A DNA stretch of 64,000 bases, taken from NCBI RefSeq assembly GCF_014170375.1, contig NZ_LZZW01000037.1:25048-89047 (forward strand), given 5' to 3'. The notes beneath the pieces are model-generated. The model had not been told where the DNA came from and searched no databases. It worked only from the letters and a program-made list of their open reading frames with translations. Origin of the DNA: Variovorax sp. UMC13. GTDB lineage: Bacteria > Pseudomonadota > Gammaproteobacteria > Burkholderiales > Burkholderiaceae_C. Position 1 is the first letter of the stretch; each line of letters starts with the position of its first letter. The position numbers and the translations under genes were made by a program. Positions 41,872-51,220 of the stretch are shown here, one piece after another.

Positions 41872-43191
41872 TCAGCCTTGTTGCTGCTGCGCCATCAGTT
41901 CGTCGAAGGACACGGCCTTTTCGTTGACCTTGGCCTTGGCCAGCACGAAATCGGTCACGTTGTTCTCGATCACCACGGCTTCGACTTCGGCCAGGCGGCG
42001 GTTGTCGCTGAAGTACCAGCGCACCACGTCGGCCGGCTTTTCGTAGCTGGCGGCCAGTTCGTCGATGTGGGCCTTGATCTGCTCGGGCTTGGCCTGCAGT
42101 TCATTGGCGCGCACCAGTTCGGCCACCACCAGGCCCAGGCGCACGCGGCGCTCGGCTTGGGGCAGGAACACTTCCTGGGGGATCGGCGCCTTGTCGGCGT
42201 CCTTGATGCCGCGCTGCTTGAGCTCGGCGCGGGCGCCTTCGATCATGCGTTCGACTTCCGACTGCACGCTGGCGTTCGGCAGGTCGAGTTCGGCGTTGGC
42301 GATCAGCGCGTCCATCACGGCGTTCTTGTTGCGCGCCAGCAGGCGGAACTTGACTTCGCGCTCGAGGTTGCGCTTGATGTCCGCGCGCAGGCCTTCGACC
42401 GTGCCTTCTTCGATGCCCAGCGACTTGGCCAGCTGTTCGTTGACTTCGGGCAGGTGGGTGGCTTCGATCTTCTTGACCGTGACCAGGAAGTCGGCTTGCT
42501 TGCCGGCCACGTCCTTGCCGTGGTAGTCGGCCGGGAACGACAGCGGGAAGGTGCGGCTGTCGCCGGACTTCAGGCCGCGCACGGCGTCTTCGAATTCCTT
42601 GAGCATCTGGCCTTCGCCGATGACGAACTGGAAGTCCTCGGCCTTGCCGCCCTGGAAGGTCTCGCCGTCGATCTTGCCTTCGAAGTCGACCGTCACGCGG
42701 TCGTCGTCGCCGGCAGCGGCGTCCTGCGCACGCTGGGCGAAGGTGCGGCGCTGCTTGCGCAGGATGTCCAGGGTCTTGTCGATGGCTTCGTCGCTCACGT
42801 CGGCCGTCACGCGGTCGATCTCGGCGGCGCCCAGGTCGTTGATCTTGACTTCGGGGAACACTTCGAACACCGCGTCGAAGGCCAGTTCGCCCTCCGGCGA
42901 TTCTTCCTTCTCGGTGATGCGGGGCTGGCCGGCCACGCGCAGCTTGGCTTCGTTGGCGGCCTGCGAGAAGGCTTCACCGACCTTGTCGTTCATGACTTCG
43001 TAGTGCACCGAGTAGCCGTAGCGCTGGGCCACGACGTTCATCGGCACCTTGCCCGGACGGAAACCGTCCATCTTCACGGTACGGGCCAGCTTCTTGAGGC
43101 GCGAATCCACCTCGGACTGGATGGTGCCGACCGGCAAGGTCAGCGTGATCTTGCGCTCGAGCTTTTCGAGGGTTTCAACGTTCACGGTCAT
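41872..43191 (-). CDS. tig: Trigger factor
   Basis: Ribosome-bound folding chaperone with prolyl isomerase activity. The 439-residue protein has the ribosome-binding loop GFRPGKVP, a central FKBP-type domain (about 165-245, DRVTVDFEGKIDGETFQGG) and the helical C-terminal cradle. ATG at 43191 with TTGAGGAAC upstream, only 26 bases after the CCA-less end of tRNA-Leu(TAG). Confidence 0.97.
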   Translation of the reverse strand: MTVNVETLEKLERKITLTLPVGTIQSEVDSRLKKLARTVKMDGFRPGKVPMNVVAQRYGYSVHYEVMNDKVGEAFSQAANEAKLRVAGQPRITEKEESPEGELAFDAVFEVFPEVKINDLGAAEIDRVTADVSDEAIDKTLDILRKQRRTFAQRAQDAAAGDDDRVTVDFEGKIDGETFQGGKAEDFQFVIGEGQMLKEFEDAVRGLKSGDSRTFPLSFPADYHGKDVAGKQADFLVTVKKIEATHLPEVNEQLAKSLGIEEGTVEGLRADIKRNLEREVKFRLLARNKNAVMDALIANAELDLPNASVQSEVERMIEGARAELKQRGIKDADKAPIPQEVFLPQAERRVRLGLVVAELVRANELQAKPEQIKAHIDELAASYEKPADVVRWYFSDNRRLAEVEAVVIENNVTDFVLAKAKVNEKAVSFDELMAQQQQG

Positions 43192-43220
43192 TCTTTGTTC
43201 CTCAAGAGAGATGGGGCTGG

Positions 43221-43304
43221 TGCGCGGGGCCGGACTCGAACCGGCACGTTCTTGCGAACGTCAGGACCTAAACCTGGTGCGTCTACCAATTTCGCCACCC
43301 GCGC
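43221..43304 (-). tRNA. tRNA-Leu (anticodon TAG)
   Basis: Acceptor GCGCGGG/CCCGCGC, anticodon loop TTTAGGT giving TAG, long class II variable arm, T-loop GTTCGAGTC. Discriminator A; CCA encoded at 43220-43218. No terminator separates it from tig, so tRNA and tig mRNA are probably made as one transcript and split by tRNA processing. Confidence 0.96.
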
Positions 43305-43321
43305 GGTCAGGTGAATCAAGC

Positions 43322-43356
43322 AAAAACGGGCGGCCTCCTATGCAGACCACCCGTTT
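43322..43356 (-). terminator. Terminator of the RND efflux operon
   Basis: On the minus strand AAACGGG/CCCGTTT with an inner GGTC/GGCC pairing, followed by TTTTTG. It lies 20 bases beyond the pump gene and just before tRNA-Leu. Confidence 0.75.
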
Positions 43357-43378
43357 CGAAATCGGTCAACCGCGCATT

Positions 43379-46300
43379 TTAGACGCTAATGGGGCCCACT
43401 TTCGGCTCCCGCTTCACACGGAATGCTGCGGCGTACATCGCGGGCAGTGCCAACAGGGTCAGAACGGTGGCCACGATGAGCCCGCCCATGATGGCCACGG
43501 CCATCGGTCCCCAGAAGACGCTGCGCGACAGCGGGATCATCGCCAGCACCGCCGCGGCCGCCGTCAGCACGATCGGGCGCAGGCGGCGCACGGCCGATTC
43601 GACGATCGCGTCCCAGGCCGGCACGCCGGCGGCGCGGTCGCTCTCGATCTGGTCGATCAGGATCACCGAGTTGCGCTGAATCATGCCCATCAGCGCGATC
43701 ACGCCCAGCAGCGCGACGAAGCCGAAGGGCCGGTTCAGCAGCAGCAGCGCCGCCGCCACGCCGGCGATGCCCAGCGGCCCGGTGACGAACACCAGCAGCG
43801 AGCGGCTGAAGCTGTGCAGCTGCAGCATCAGGAGCGTGAACACCAGGAACAGCATGATCGGCACGCCCGCCACGATCGAATCGGACCCCTTGCTGCTCTC
43901 CTCGACCGCGCCCGCGGTCTCGATGCGGTAGGCGCCCTGTCCGGCCGCGCGCCATTTGGCCTCGAGCGCGCGCAGTTGGGGCAGCAGCTGCGCCGTGACC
44001 GTCGCGCCCTGCAGGCCCTCGACGATGTCGGCGTTCACCGTGATCGCGTAGTCGCGGTTCTCGCGCCACATCACGCCCGGCTCCCAGCTGAACACCGGCT
44101 TGGCGATCTGCGACAGCGGGATCGAGCGGCCCGAGGCGGTCGGCAGGTAGGCGTTGCCGATGTCGGAGATCGCTTCGCGCTCGTCGGCCGACTGGCGCAG
44201 CACGATGTCGATCAGTCGGTCGTTCTCGCGGTACTGGCCGACCGTGGTGCCGCTGAACATGGTGCGCGAGGCCTGGGCGATGGCCTGGCTGGTCACGCCC
44301 AGCGTGCGCGCCTTGGCCTGGTCGACTTCCAGCCGGATCACCTTGACCGACTCGTTCCAGTTGTCGTTGACGCCGCGCGTGCTGGCGTTCTCGCGCAGGA
44401 TGGCCTTGACCTCGTCGGCATGCTGGCGCAGCGCCAGCGGCTCGGTGCCGATCACGCGGAACTGCACCGGGTACGCCACGGGCGGGCCGTTGGGCAGCAG
44501 CTTGGCGCGCCCACGCACCTCCGGGAACTCCTGCGCCAGCAGGCCCGGCAGGCGACGACGCAGGGCCTCGCGCTGGTTCAGGTCCTTGGCCAGCACGATC
44601 ATCTGCGAGACGTTGCTCTGCGGGAAGATCTGGTCGAGCGGCAGGTAGAAGCGCGGCACGCCGTTGCCGATCCAGGTGGTGACGGTGGCCACCTCGGGCT
44701 CCTGCATCAGGCGCTGCTCGACCCGCTTGGCGATGTCCTCGCTGGCGGCGAAAGAGGTGCCTTCGGGCGACCACAGATCGACCAGGATTTCCGGCCGGCT
44801 CGAATCGGGGAAGAACTGCTGCTGCACCCGGCCCATGCCCACGATGCCCAGCGCGAAGATCAGCACGGTGGCCCCGATGGTGAGCCAGCGGTACTCGACG
44901 CACCAGTTCACCGTGCGGCGGAAGGTGTTGTAGAAGCGCGAGTCGAACAGCTCGTGCGGCGGCGCGTCCGGGTCGTGCGGCTTGACCTTGAGCAGCAGCG
45001 TGCCCAGGTAGGGCACGAAGTAGACCGAGACGATCCACGACAGCACCAGCGCGATCACCGTCACCGCGAAGATCGCGAAGGTGTACTCGCCGGTGACCGA
45101 CTTGGCGATGCCGATCGGCAGGAAGCCGGCGGCCGTGATCAGGGTGCCGGTCAGCATCGGCTTGGCCGTGACGTCGTAGGCGAAGGTGGCGGCGCGCGCC
45201 TTGTCGTAGCCCTCCTCCATCTTGCGCACCATCATCTCGACCGCGATGATCGCGTCGTCCACCAGCAGGCCCAGCGCGATGATCAGCGAGCCCAGCGACA
45301 CCTTGTGCAGCCCGATGTTGAAGTAGTTCATGGCCAGGAAGGTCACGGCCAGCACCAGCGGGATGGTGATCGCCACCACCAGGCCGGGCCGCACGTCGAT
45401 GTGCCAGCCGAAGCGCCCGCCCTTGTGCAGGCCCAGCGCCACGAAGCTCACGGCCAGCACGATCGCCACCGCCTCGATCAGCACATGGATGAACTCGTTG
45501 ACCGAGGTCGCGACCGAGACCGGCTGGTCCTGCACCTGCGTGAGCACGGCGCCGGCCGGCAGCCGCTGGCCGATGTCGGCCACCGCCACGCGCAGCGCCT
45601 TGCCCAGCGCGATGATGTCGCCGCCCTTGGCCATCGACACGCCCAGCGCCACCACTTCCTTGCCCTGGTGGTGCACCTTGGTGGCCGGCGGGTCGATGGT
45701 GCCGCGCCGGATCTCGGCGATGTCGCCCAGGCGCAGCTGGTTGCCCGAGCTGCCGCGGATCGGCATCTCGCGCAGCTGGTCCACGCTGGTGAACTGGCCG
45801 GCCACGCGCACCTGCACCACGTCGAGCGGCGACTGGATGGTGCCCGCGCTCTCGATCGCGTTCTGCGCGCCGATCTGCTGCAGCACCGCGTTGAAGTCCA
45901 GCCCCAGCTGCGCGATGCGCTTCTGCGAGACCTCGATGTAGACCTTCTCGTCCTGCAGGCCGAACTGCTCGACCTTGGCCACGTCCTTGACGCGCAGCAG
46001 GCCCTGGCGCACGTCGTCGGCGAAGGTCTTGATCTCGGCCGGCGTGTAGCCGTCGGTCTCGAGCGCGTAGATCACGCCGTAGACGTCGCCGAAGTCGTCG
46101 TTGAAGAAGGGCCCCTGCACGCCGCTGGGCAGCGTGCCGCGCATGTCGCCGATCTTCTTGCGCACCACGTACCAGACGTTGGCCACCTCGCTGGACTTGG
46201 ACGAATCCTTGATCTCGAAAATGATCTGCGACTCGCCCGGCTTGGAGTAGCTGCGGATCTTGCTGGCGTAGGGCGCCTCCTGCAGCGTGCGCTCGAGCTT

Positions 46301-46531
46301 GTCGGTCACCTGCTCGGCCACCTGCTGCGCGGTCGCGCCGGGCCAGTAGGTGCGCACCACCATCACGCGGAAGGTGAAGGGCGGGTCCTCGTCCTGGCCG
46401 AGCTGAAAGTAGGCCGCGAAGCCCAGCACCATCAGCGCCACCATCAGGTAGCGGGTGAGCGCCGCATGCTCGAGCGCCCACTTGGAAAGGTTGAAGCCGG
46501 CCTTGCCGGTCGTCTCTTGAGGGGTCGTCAT
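43379..46531 (-). CDS. RND efflux pump, inner-membrane permease
   Basis: 1050-residue proton-driven transporter of the AcrB/HAE1 superfamily, with two sets of six membrane segments and two large periplasmic loops. The proton-relay acidic pair is in LGLLVDDAIIAVEMM. N-terminal QLGQDEDPPFTFRVMVVRTYWPGA is typical of the subgroup that pairs with short adaptor lipoproteins. ATG at 46531, ten bases after the adaptor. No outer-membrane factor gene is nearby, so a TolC-like channel must come from elsewhere. The substrate is unknown. Confidence 0.95.
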   Translation of the reverse strand: MTTPQETTGKAGFNLSKWALEHAALTRYLMVALMVLGFAAYFQLGQDEDPPFTFRVMVVRTYWPGATAQQVAEQVTDKLERTLQEAPYASKIRSYSKPGESQIIFEIKDSSKSSEVANVWYVVRKKIGDMRGTLPSGVQGPFFNDDFGDVYGVIYALETDGYTPAEIKTFADDVRQGLLRVKDVAKVEQFGLQDEKVYIEVSQKRIAQLGLDFNAVLQQIGAQNAIESAGTIQSPLDVVQVRVAGQFTSVDQLREMPIRGSSGNQLRLGDIAEIRRGTIDPPATKVHHQGKEVVALGVSMAKGGDIIALGKALRVAVADIGQRLPAGAVLTQVQDQPVSVATSVNEFIHVLIEAVAIVLAVSFVALGLHKGGRFGWHIDVRPGLVVAITIPLVLAVTFLAMNYFNIGLHKVSLGSLIIALGLLVDDAIIAVEMMVRKMEEGYDKARAATFAYDVTAKPMLTGTLITAAGFLPIGIAKSVTGEYTFAIFAVTVIALVLSWIVSVYFVPYLGTLLLKVKPHDPDAPPHELFDSRFYNTFRRTVNWCVEYRWLTIGATVLIFALGIVGMGRVQQQFFPDSSRPEILVDLWSPEGTSFAASEDIAKRVEQRLMQEPEVATVTTWIGNGVPRFYLPLDQIFPQSNVSQMIVLAKDLNQREALRRRLPGLLAQEFPEVRGRAKLLPNGPPVAYPVQFRVIGTEPLALRQHADEVKAILRENASTRGVNDNWNESVKVIRLEVDQAKARTLGVTSQAIAQASRTMFSGTTVGQYRENDRLIDIVLRQSADEREAISDIGNAYLPTASGRSIPLSQIAKPVFSWEPGVMWRENRDYAITVNADIVEGLQGATVTAQLLPQLRALEAKWRAAGQGAYRIETAGAVEESSKGSDSIVAGVPIMLFLVFTLLMLQLHSFSRSLLVFVTGPLGIAGVAAALLLLNRPFGFVALLGVIALMGMIQRNSVILIDQIESDRAAGVPAWDAIVESAVRRLRPIVLTAAAAVLAMIPLSRSVFWGPMAVAIMGGLIVATVLTLLALPAMYAAAFRVKREPKVGPISV

Positions 46532-46541
46532 CGGGGCGACC

Positions 46542-47690
46542 TCAGCGCGAGGCCGCCGAAGCGGGGGCCGCTGCGGGAGCCGGCGCGGGCGCGGGCGTCT
46601 TGCCCTGGTAGATCGTGACCTTCTGGCCCGGCGACAGCACGTGCACGCCCGCCACCACCACCTGCATGCCGGGCGTGATGCCCGCGGCGATCACGGCTTC
46701 GTTGCCGTCGGCCGTCGCCACCTGCACCGGCTGCGAACGCACGGTCATGGTGGCCGTGTCGAGCACCCAGACCGCGCTGCCGCTGCCTTCCTGGCGCAGC
46801 GCGCTGGTCGGCAGTTTCAACACCGCCGCACCGGCATTCGACAGCGCCTTGGGCCGTGCATACACGGTGGCGCCCAGGGCTGGCGAGGTGGCGGCGTCGA
46901 TCGCCACCTTGACCGAATAGGTACGGGTCACGGCGTCGGCGCTGGCCGCGACCTCGCGCACCTTGCCTTCGAGTTCGGCACCGCCGGCCCAGCCGCGCAC
47001 CGTCACGGCCGAGCCCGGCCGGATCAGCGCCGCGCGGTCTTCCGGCACCGCGAACACCACGTCGCGCGCGCCGTCCTGCGCGATGCGCACCACCGGCGTG
47101 CCGGCCGAGACCACCTGCCCCGGCTGCGCGTCGATGGCCGTGACCACGCCCGCGACGTCGGCCACCAGCGTGGTGTAGCTGGCCTGGTTGCCTTGGGAGG
47201 CCAGCTGCGCCTGCGCCTGGTCGAGCTGGGCCTGCGAGGACTTGAAGGTGGCTTCGCGGCGCTCCAGCTCGGCACCGCTGATGAAGTTCTGCGCCCGCAG
47301 TTCGCGGTAGCGCTTGAGGTCGGCCGAGGCCAGGTCACGGTTGGTCACGGCCGCGGCCTGCTGCGCGCGGGCCGCGTCGGCGGCCAGGCGGTAGTCCTGC
47401 GGATCGAGCTGCGCCAGCACCTGGCCGGCCTGCACATGCTGGCCCAGTTCGGCCTGGCGCTTGAGGATCTTGCCGGCCACGCGGAAGCCCAGCTGCGATT
47501 CGATGCGCGCGCGCACCTCGGCCGAGAACTCGGGCGCGGTGTCGAAGGCGCTGGTGCCCACGGTCTGCACCTTGACGGAGCGCAGCGGTTCCTCGACCGG
47601 CGGCGGCTTGGAACAGCCCGCCACGGCCACCGCCAGCAGCACGGCCGCCGACGGAAAGGAGAGCGCGGGACGAAGAAACGATACGGTCAT
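46542..47690 (-). CDS. RND efflux pump, periplasmic adaptor lipoprotein
   Basis: 382-residue membrane-fusion protein. It has a lipobox AVAGC (lipid Cys near 26), a biotinyl-lipoyl half motif GFRVAGKILKRQAELGQHVQAGQVLAQLD, an alpha-hairpin (about 95-165) and a beta-barrel. An Ala/Pro-rich C-terminus follows. ATG at 47690 has AAGGTGG upstream; an ATG at 47720 in the same frame would place the operator palindrome inside the coding region. Confidence 0.93.
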   Translation of the reverse strand: MTVSFLRPALSFPSAAVLLAVAVAGCSKPPPVEEPLRSVKVQTVGTSAFDTAPEFSAEVRARIESQLGFRVAGKILKRQAELGQHVQAGQVLAQLDPQDYRLAADAARAQQAAAVTNRDLASADLKRYRELRAQNFISGAELERREATFKSSQAQLDQAQAQLASQGNQASYTTLVADVAGVVTAIDAQPGQVVSAGTPVVRIAQDGARDVVFAVPEDRAALIRPGSAVTVRGWAGGAELEGKVREVAASADAVTRTYSVKVAIDAATSPALGATVYARPKALSNAGAAVLKLPTSALRQEGSGSAVWVLDTATMTVRSQPVQVATADGNEAVIAAGITPGMQVVVAGVHVLSPGQKVTIYQGKTPAPAPAPAAAPASAASR

Positions 47691-47714
47691 GAACCACCTT
47701 GATTGCCACGGAGA

Positions 47715-47769
47715 GGTCATTAATGACCGAAGGGTTAGTAATTTTGTGGGATGCGTCCGACGCTGTCAA
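47715..47769 (-). promoter_or_regulatory. Promoter and palindromic operator of the RND operon
   Basis: On the minus strand TTGACA (47769-47764), 17 bases, CAAAAT (47746-47741). The perfect palindrome GGTCATTAATGACC at 47715-47728 lies just after the predicted start site, a typical repressor position. No TetR- or MarR-type regulator gene is adjacent, so the regulator is encoded elsewhere. Confidence 0.6.
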
Positions 47770-47820
47770 CGAATCGTGACGAGAGCGGCGCGCCCGACGC
47801 GGTGCCCGACAATCCAGCCC

Positions 47821-48699
47821 GTGTCATCCCCTGCCCCCCCCGCCGTCGCGCCGCCGCCGACGCACTACGAGAACTTCCCGGTCGCGTCCTGGCTCTGCCC
47901 GCCGCGCCTGCGTCCGCCCATCGCCGCGATCTACGGTTTCGCGCGCACCGCCGACGACATCGCCGACGAGGGCGAGGACGGCCCCGAGCAGCGGCTGGCC
48001 GACCTGCGGGCCTTCGGCGCCGACCTGTCGGCCACCGCCCGGGGCGGGCCGATCTCGGGCCGCTGGCCCGAAGTGTTCGGCCCGCTGGCCCGGGCGATGC
48101 GCGACTTCGCGCTGCCCGAAGCGCTGCTGGCCGACCTGCTCTCGGCCTTCGTGCAGGACATCGAGAAGACGCGCGACGGCGGTCTCTATGCCGACCGCGC
48201 CGAGCTGCTGGCCTACTGCAGCCGCTCGGCCAACCCGGTCGGCCGGCTGCTGCTGCATCTCTACGGCGTCGACGATGCGCTCGCGCTGACGCAGAGCGAC
48301 GCCATCTGCAGCGCGCTGCAGCTCGCCAACTTCTGGCAGGACCTGAGCGTCGATTTGCCGCGCGGGCGCCTCTACCTGCCGCTGGCGGACTGCGCGGCGC
48401 ACCGGCTCGCGCCCGGGGATGTGCGCCGTCAACCGCCAGCGCCCGAAGCCATCGCGCTGGTCGCGGCCGAGGTGGACTGGACCCGCGCCCTGATGGCGCA
48501 GGGCGCGCCGCTGGTGCACCGCCTGCCCGGGCGCATCGGCTGGGAATTGCGCCTCGTGGTCCAGGGCGGCCTGCGCATCCTCGACAAGATCGAAGCCCAG
48601 GGTTTCGACAGCTTCTCGCGCCGCCCGACCATCGGCGCGGCCGATGCCCCCCTTCTGGCCTGGCGGGCCTTGCGGATGCGGAGACAATCGACGCCATGA
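47821..48699 (+). CDS. hpnC: Squalene synthase HpnC
   Basis: First of three enzymes turning farnesyl diphosphate into squalene in bacteria; HpnC converts presqualene diphosphate to hydroxysqualene. The 292-residue protein has the prenyltransferase acidic motifs ARTADDIADE (45-50) and NFWQDLSVD. GTG at 47821 leads to the conserved HYENFPVASWLCP; a GTG at 47776 would add 15 residues. No strong ribosome site is visible at either. Confidence 0.9.
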   Translation: MSSPAPPAVAPPPTHYENFPVASWLCPPRLRPPIAAIYGFARTADDIADEGEDGPEQRLADLRAFGADLSATARGGPISGRWPEVFGPLARAMRDFALPEALLADLLSAFVQDIEKTRDGGLYADRAELLAYCSRSANPVGRLLLHLYGVDDALALTQSDAICSALQLANFWQDLSVDLPRGRLYLPLADCAAHRLAPGDVRRQPPAPEAIALVAAEVDWTRALMAQGAPLVHRLPGRIGWELRLVVQGGLRILDKIEAQGFDSFSRRPTIGAADAPLLAWRALRMRRQSTP

Positions 48700-48726
48700 G
48701 CCACGAGAACAGAAGCACCCCCAGAG

Positions 48727-49566
48727 ATGAATCCTGAGCAGTACGTCCAGGAAAAAGCCGCGGCCTCGGGCAGCAGCTTCTATTACGCCTTCCTGTTTCT
48801 TCCCAAGCCGCGGCGCGCGGCGATCACCGCCTTCTATGCCTTCTGCCGCGAGATCGACGACGTGGTCGACGAGGTGCGCGACCCCGGCGTGGCGGCGACC
48901 AAGCTGGCCTGGTGGCGCACCGAGGTGGCCCAGTCCTTCGCCGGCCAGCCCAGCCACCCGGTGATGCAGGCGCTGATGCCGCTGACCGCCGAGTACGGCA
49001 TCGAGGCGCGCCAGCTGCAGCAGATCATCGACGGCTGCCAGATGGACCTGGACCAGACCCGCTACCTCGACTTCCCCGGCCTGCAGCGCTACTGCCACCT
49101 GGTGGCCGGCGTGGTGGGCGAGGTCGCGGCGCGCATCTTCGGCCAGCAAGACCCGCAGACCACCGCCTACGCCCACAAGCTGGGCCAGGCGCTGCAACTC
49201 ACCAACATCATCCGCGACGTGGGCGAGGACGCCTTGCGCGGCCGCATCTACCTGCCGGTCAACGAGCTGCAGCAATTCGACGTCAAGGCGCACGAGCTGC
49301 TCAACCGCGTGTACTCGGAGCGCTTCGTGGCGCTGATGAAGTTCCAGGCCGAGCGCGCGCACCGCATCTACGACGAGGCCCTGGCCCTGCTGCCCGCGGC
49401 CGACCGCCGCAGCCAGAAGCCGGGCCTGATGATGGGCAGCATCTACCGCGCGCTGTTGCGCGAGATCGAAGGCGACGACTTCCAGGTGCTGCAGCAGCGC
49501 GTGAGCCTCACGCCGCTGCGCAAGTTCTGGCTGGCCTGGCGCGTGCAGGCGCTGGGCCGGATCTGA
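48727..49566 (+). CDS. hpnD: Presqualene diphosphate synthase HpnD
   Basis: Condenses two farnesyl diphosphates to presqualene diphosphate. The 279-residue protein has FCREIDDVVDEV (acidic motif 44-48) and NIIRDVGEDALRGRIYLP (second motif), the trans-isoprenyl diphosphate synthase signature. ATG at 48727, 27 bases after hpnC. Confidence 0.95.
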   Translation: MNPEQYVQEKAAASGSSFYYAFLFLPKPRRAAITAFYAFCREIDDVVDEVRDPGVAATKLAWWRTEVAQSFAGQPSHPVMQALMPLTAEYGIEARQLQQIIDGCQMDLDQTRYLDFPGLQRYCHLVAGVVGEVAARIFGQQDPQTTAYAHKLGQALQLTNIIRDVGEDALRGRIYLPVNELQQFDVKAHELLNRVYSERFVALMKFQAERAHRIYDEALALLPAADRRSQKPGLMMGSIYRALLREIEGDDFQVLQQRVSLTPLRKFWLAWRVQALGRI

Positions 49567-49582
49567 CACCGAAGCGCCCCGC

Positions 49583-50845
49583 ATGAAGATCGCCGTCATC
49601 GGCGCCGGCTGGGCCGGCCTGGCCTGTGCCGTCGAGACCGCGCGCGCCGCCCACCGCGTGACCCTGTTCGAGGCCGCCCGCCAGCCGGGCGGCCGCGCGC
49701 GCCGCATCGACGCCAGCCACGGCGGCGCCGCGCTCGACAACGGCCAGCACATCCTGATCGGCGCCTACCGCGACACGCTGGCGCTGATGCGCGCGGTCGG
49801 CGTCGAGCCCGACACCGCGCTGCTGCGCCAGCCGCTGTCGCTGCGATTCGCCGATGGCGGCGGGCTGGCGCTGCCAAAGCTGCAGCCGCCGCTCGACCTG
49901 CTGGCCGGCATCGCCCTGGCCCGCGGCTGGACCTGGGCCGACAAAGGCAGCCTGCTGCGCACCGCGCTGCGCTGGCGGCGCGCCGGTTTCCGCTGCGCGC
50001 CCGAGGCCACGGTCGCCACGCTGTGCGCCGGGCTGACGCCGCGCGTGATGCAGGAGCTGATCGAGCCGCTGTGCGTCTCGGCCCTCAACACCGCAGTGGC
50101 GGACTCCAGCGGCACGGTCTTCCTGCGCGTGCTGCACGACGCACTGTTCGGCGCGCGCGGCGGCGCCGACCTGCTGCTGCCGCGCTGCGACCTGGGCGCG
50201 CTGTTCCCCGATGCCGCCCTGCGCTGGCTCGCGGTGCGCGGCGCCACGCTGCGGCTGGGCCGGCGCGTGGCTTCGCTCGCCCGCGTCGATGGCGGCTGGC
50301 GGGTCGAGGACGAACTGTTCGACCGCGTCGTGATCGCCGGTGCGCCCTGGGATGCGGCGCGCCTGCTGCGCGCGGCCGGCGTGGACGCCCCGGACTGGCT
50401 CGCCGCCACCGAGGCGCTGCGCTTCGAGGCCATCGCCACCCTCTATGCCGATGGCGCCTCGGCGCTGGCCGCGCCCATGATGGCGCTGCGCAGCGGCCCG
50501 GGCGCGCCCGCGCAGTTCGCCTTCGACCGCGGCCAGCTGGGCGGGCCGCACGGCCTGCTGGCGCTGGTGGTGAGCGCCAGCGACCAGCCGCGCGAGCTGC
50601 TGGCCGGGCAGGTGCTGGCCCAGGCCGCCGCGCAGCTCGGCCAGACCCGGCTGCGCATCGTGCAGACCGTGGTCGAGAAGCGCGCCACCTTCGCCTGCAC
50701 GCCCGGCCTCGCGCGCCCGGCGATGCAGATCGCGCCCGGCCTCGCGGCCTGCGGCGACTACCTCGACGGACCCTACCCCGCCACGCTCGAAGGCGCGGTG
50801 CGCAGCGGGCTGGACGCGGCCCAATGGATCGGACCCTGCGGATGA
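49583..50845 (+). CDS. hpnE: Hydroxysqualene dehydroxylase HpnE
   Basis: FAD-dependent amine-oxidase-like enzyme reducing hydroxysqualene to squalene. The 420-residue protein has the dinucleotide motif VIGAGWAGLA (GAGWAG at 7-12), FEAARQPGGRARR and the C-terminal ACGDYLDGPYPATLEGAVRSG FAD block. ATG at 49583; its stop overlaps the next gene by four bases. Confidence 0.94.
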   Translation: MKIAVIGAGWAGLACAVETARAAHRVTLFEAARQPGGRARRIDASHGGAALDNGQHILIGAYRDTLALMRAVGVEPDTALLRQPLSLRFADGGGLALPKLQPPLDLLAGIALARGWTWADKGSLLRTALRWRRAGFRCAPEATVATLCAGLTPRVMQELIEPLCVSALNTAVADSSGTVFLRVLHDALFGARGGADLLLPRCDLGALFPDAALRWLAVRGATLRLGRRVASLARVDGGWRVEDELFDRVVIAGAPWDAARLLRAAGVDAPDWLAATEALRFEAIATLYADGASALAAPMMALRSGPGAPAQFAFDRGQLGGPHGLLALVVSASDQPRELLAGQVLAQAAAQLGQTRLRIVQTVVEKRATFACTPGLARPAMQIAPGLAACGDYLDGPYPATLEGAVRSGLDAAQWIGPCG

Positions 50846-51210
50846 CCCTCGACTACCTCGATTTCGACTACAGCGAAGATGCCGACGGCAACGGCAGCTT
50901 CGACACGCTGGCCTCGGTGAACGCGGCGCAGCTGCCCCGGGTGCATGCGGAGATCGCCGCCGTGCTGCGCTGGGCCCATGCGGCCTTCGCCGAACGGCGC
51001 GGCGCGCCCGAGGACGGCGGCGAGTGGGACTACGACCTGCAGTCGCGGCGCGAATTCAGCATCGGCGAGACGCTGTCCTTCGACGCGCGCAGCGGCAGCC
51101 TGTCGGTCGAGGCCGGCACGCAGACGCCACCGCGCCACACGCTGAGCCTGTCGATCGGCGGCAGCGCGGACTTCTGCGAGGCTTTCCGCGCGGAATTCGA
51201 GATCGACTGA
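50842..51210 (+). CDS. Small acidic protein coupled to hpnE
   Basis: 122 residues, strongly acidic, no signal peptide or membrane segment. It starts MTLDYLDFDYSEDADGNGSFDTLASV and has a beta-rich second half (REFSIGETLSFDARSGSLSVE). Its ATG overlaps the hpnE stop (ATGA), so expression is tied to hpnE. I do not recognise the family, and a role in squalene metabolism is only suggested by position. Confidence 0.78.
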   Translation: MTLDYLDFDYSEDADGNGSFDTLASVNAAQLPRVHAEIAAVLRWAHAAFAERRGAPEDGGEWDYDLQSRREFSIGETLSFDARSGSLSVEAGTQTPPRHTLSLSIGGSADFCEAFRAEFEID

Positions 51211-51220
51211 GGCCTCGGGC

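Noticed and set aside
43049..46618. 1189-codon plus-strand frame opposite the RND permease
   Set aside because: Low-complexity His/Arg/Asp translation and exact overlap with a clear permease gene on the other strand.
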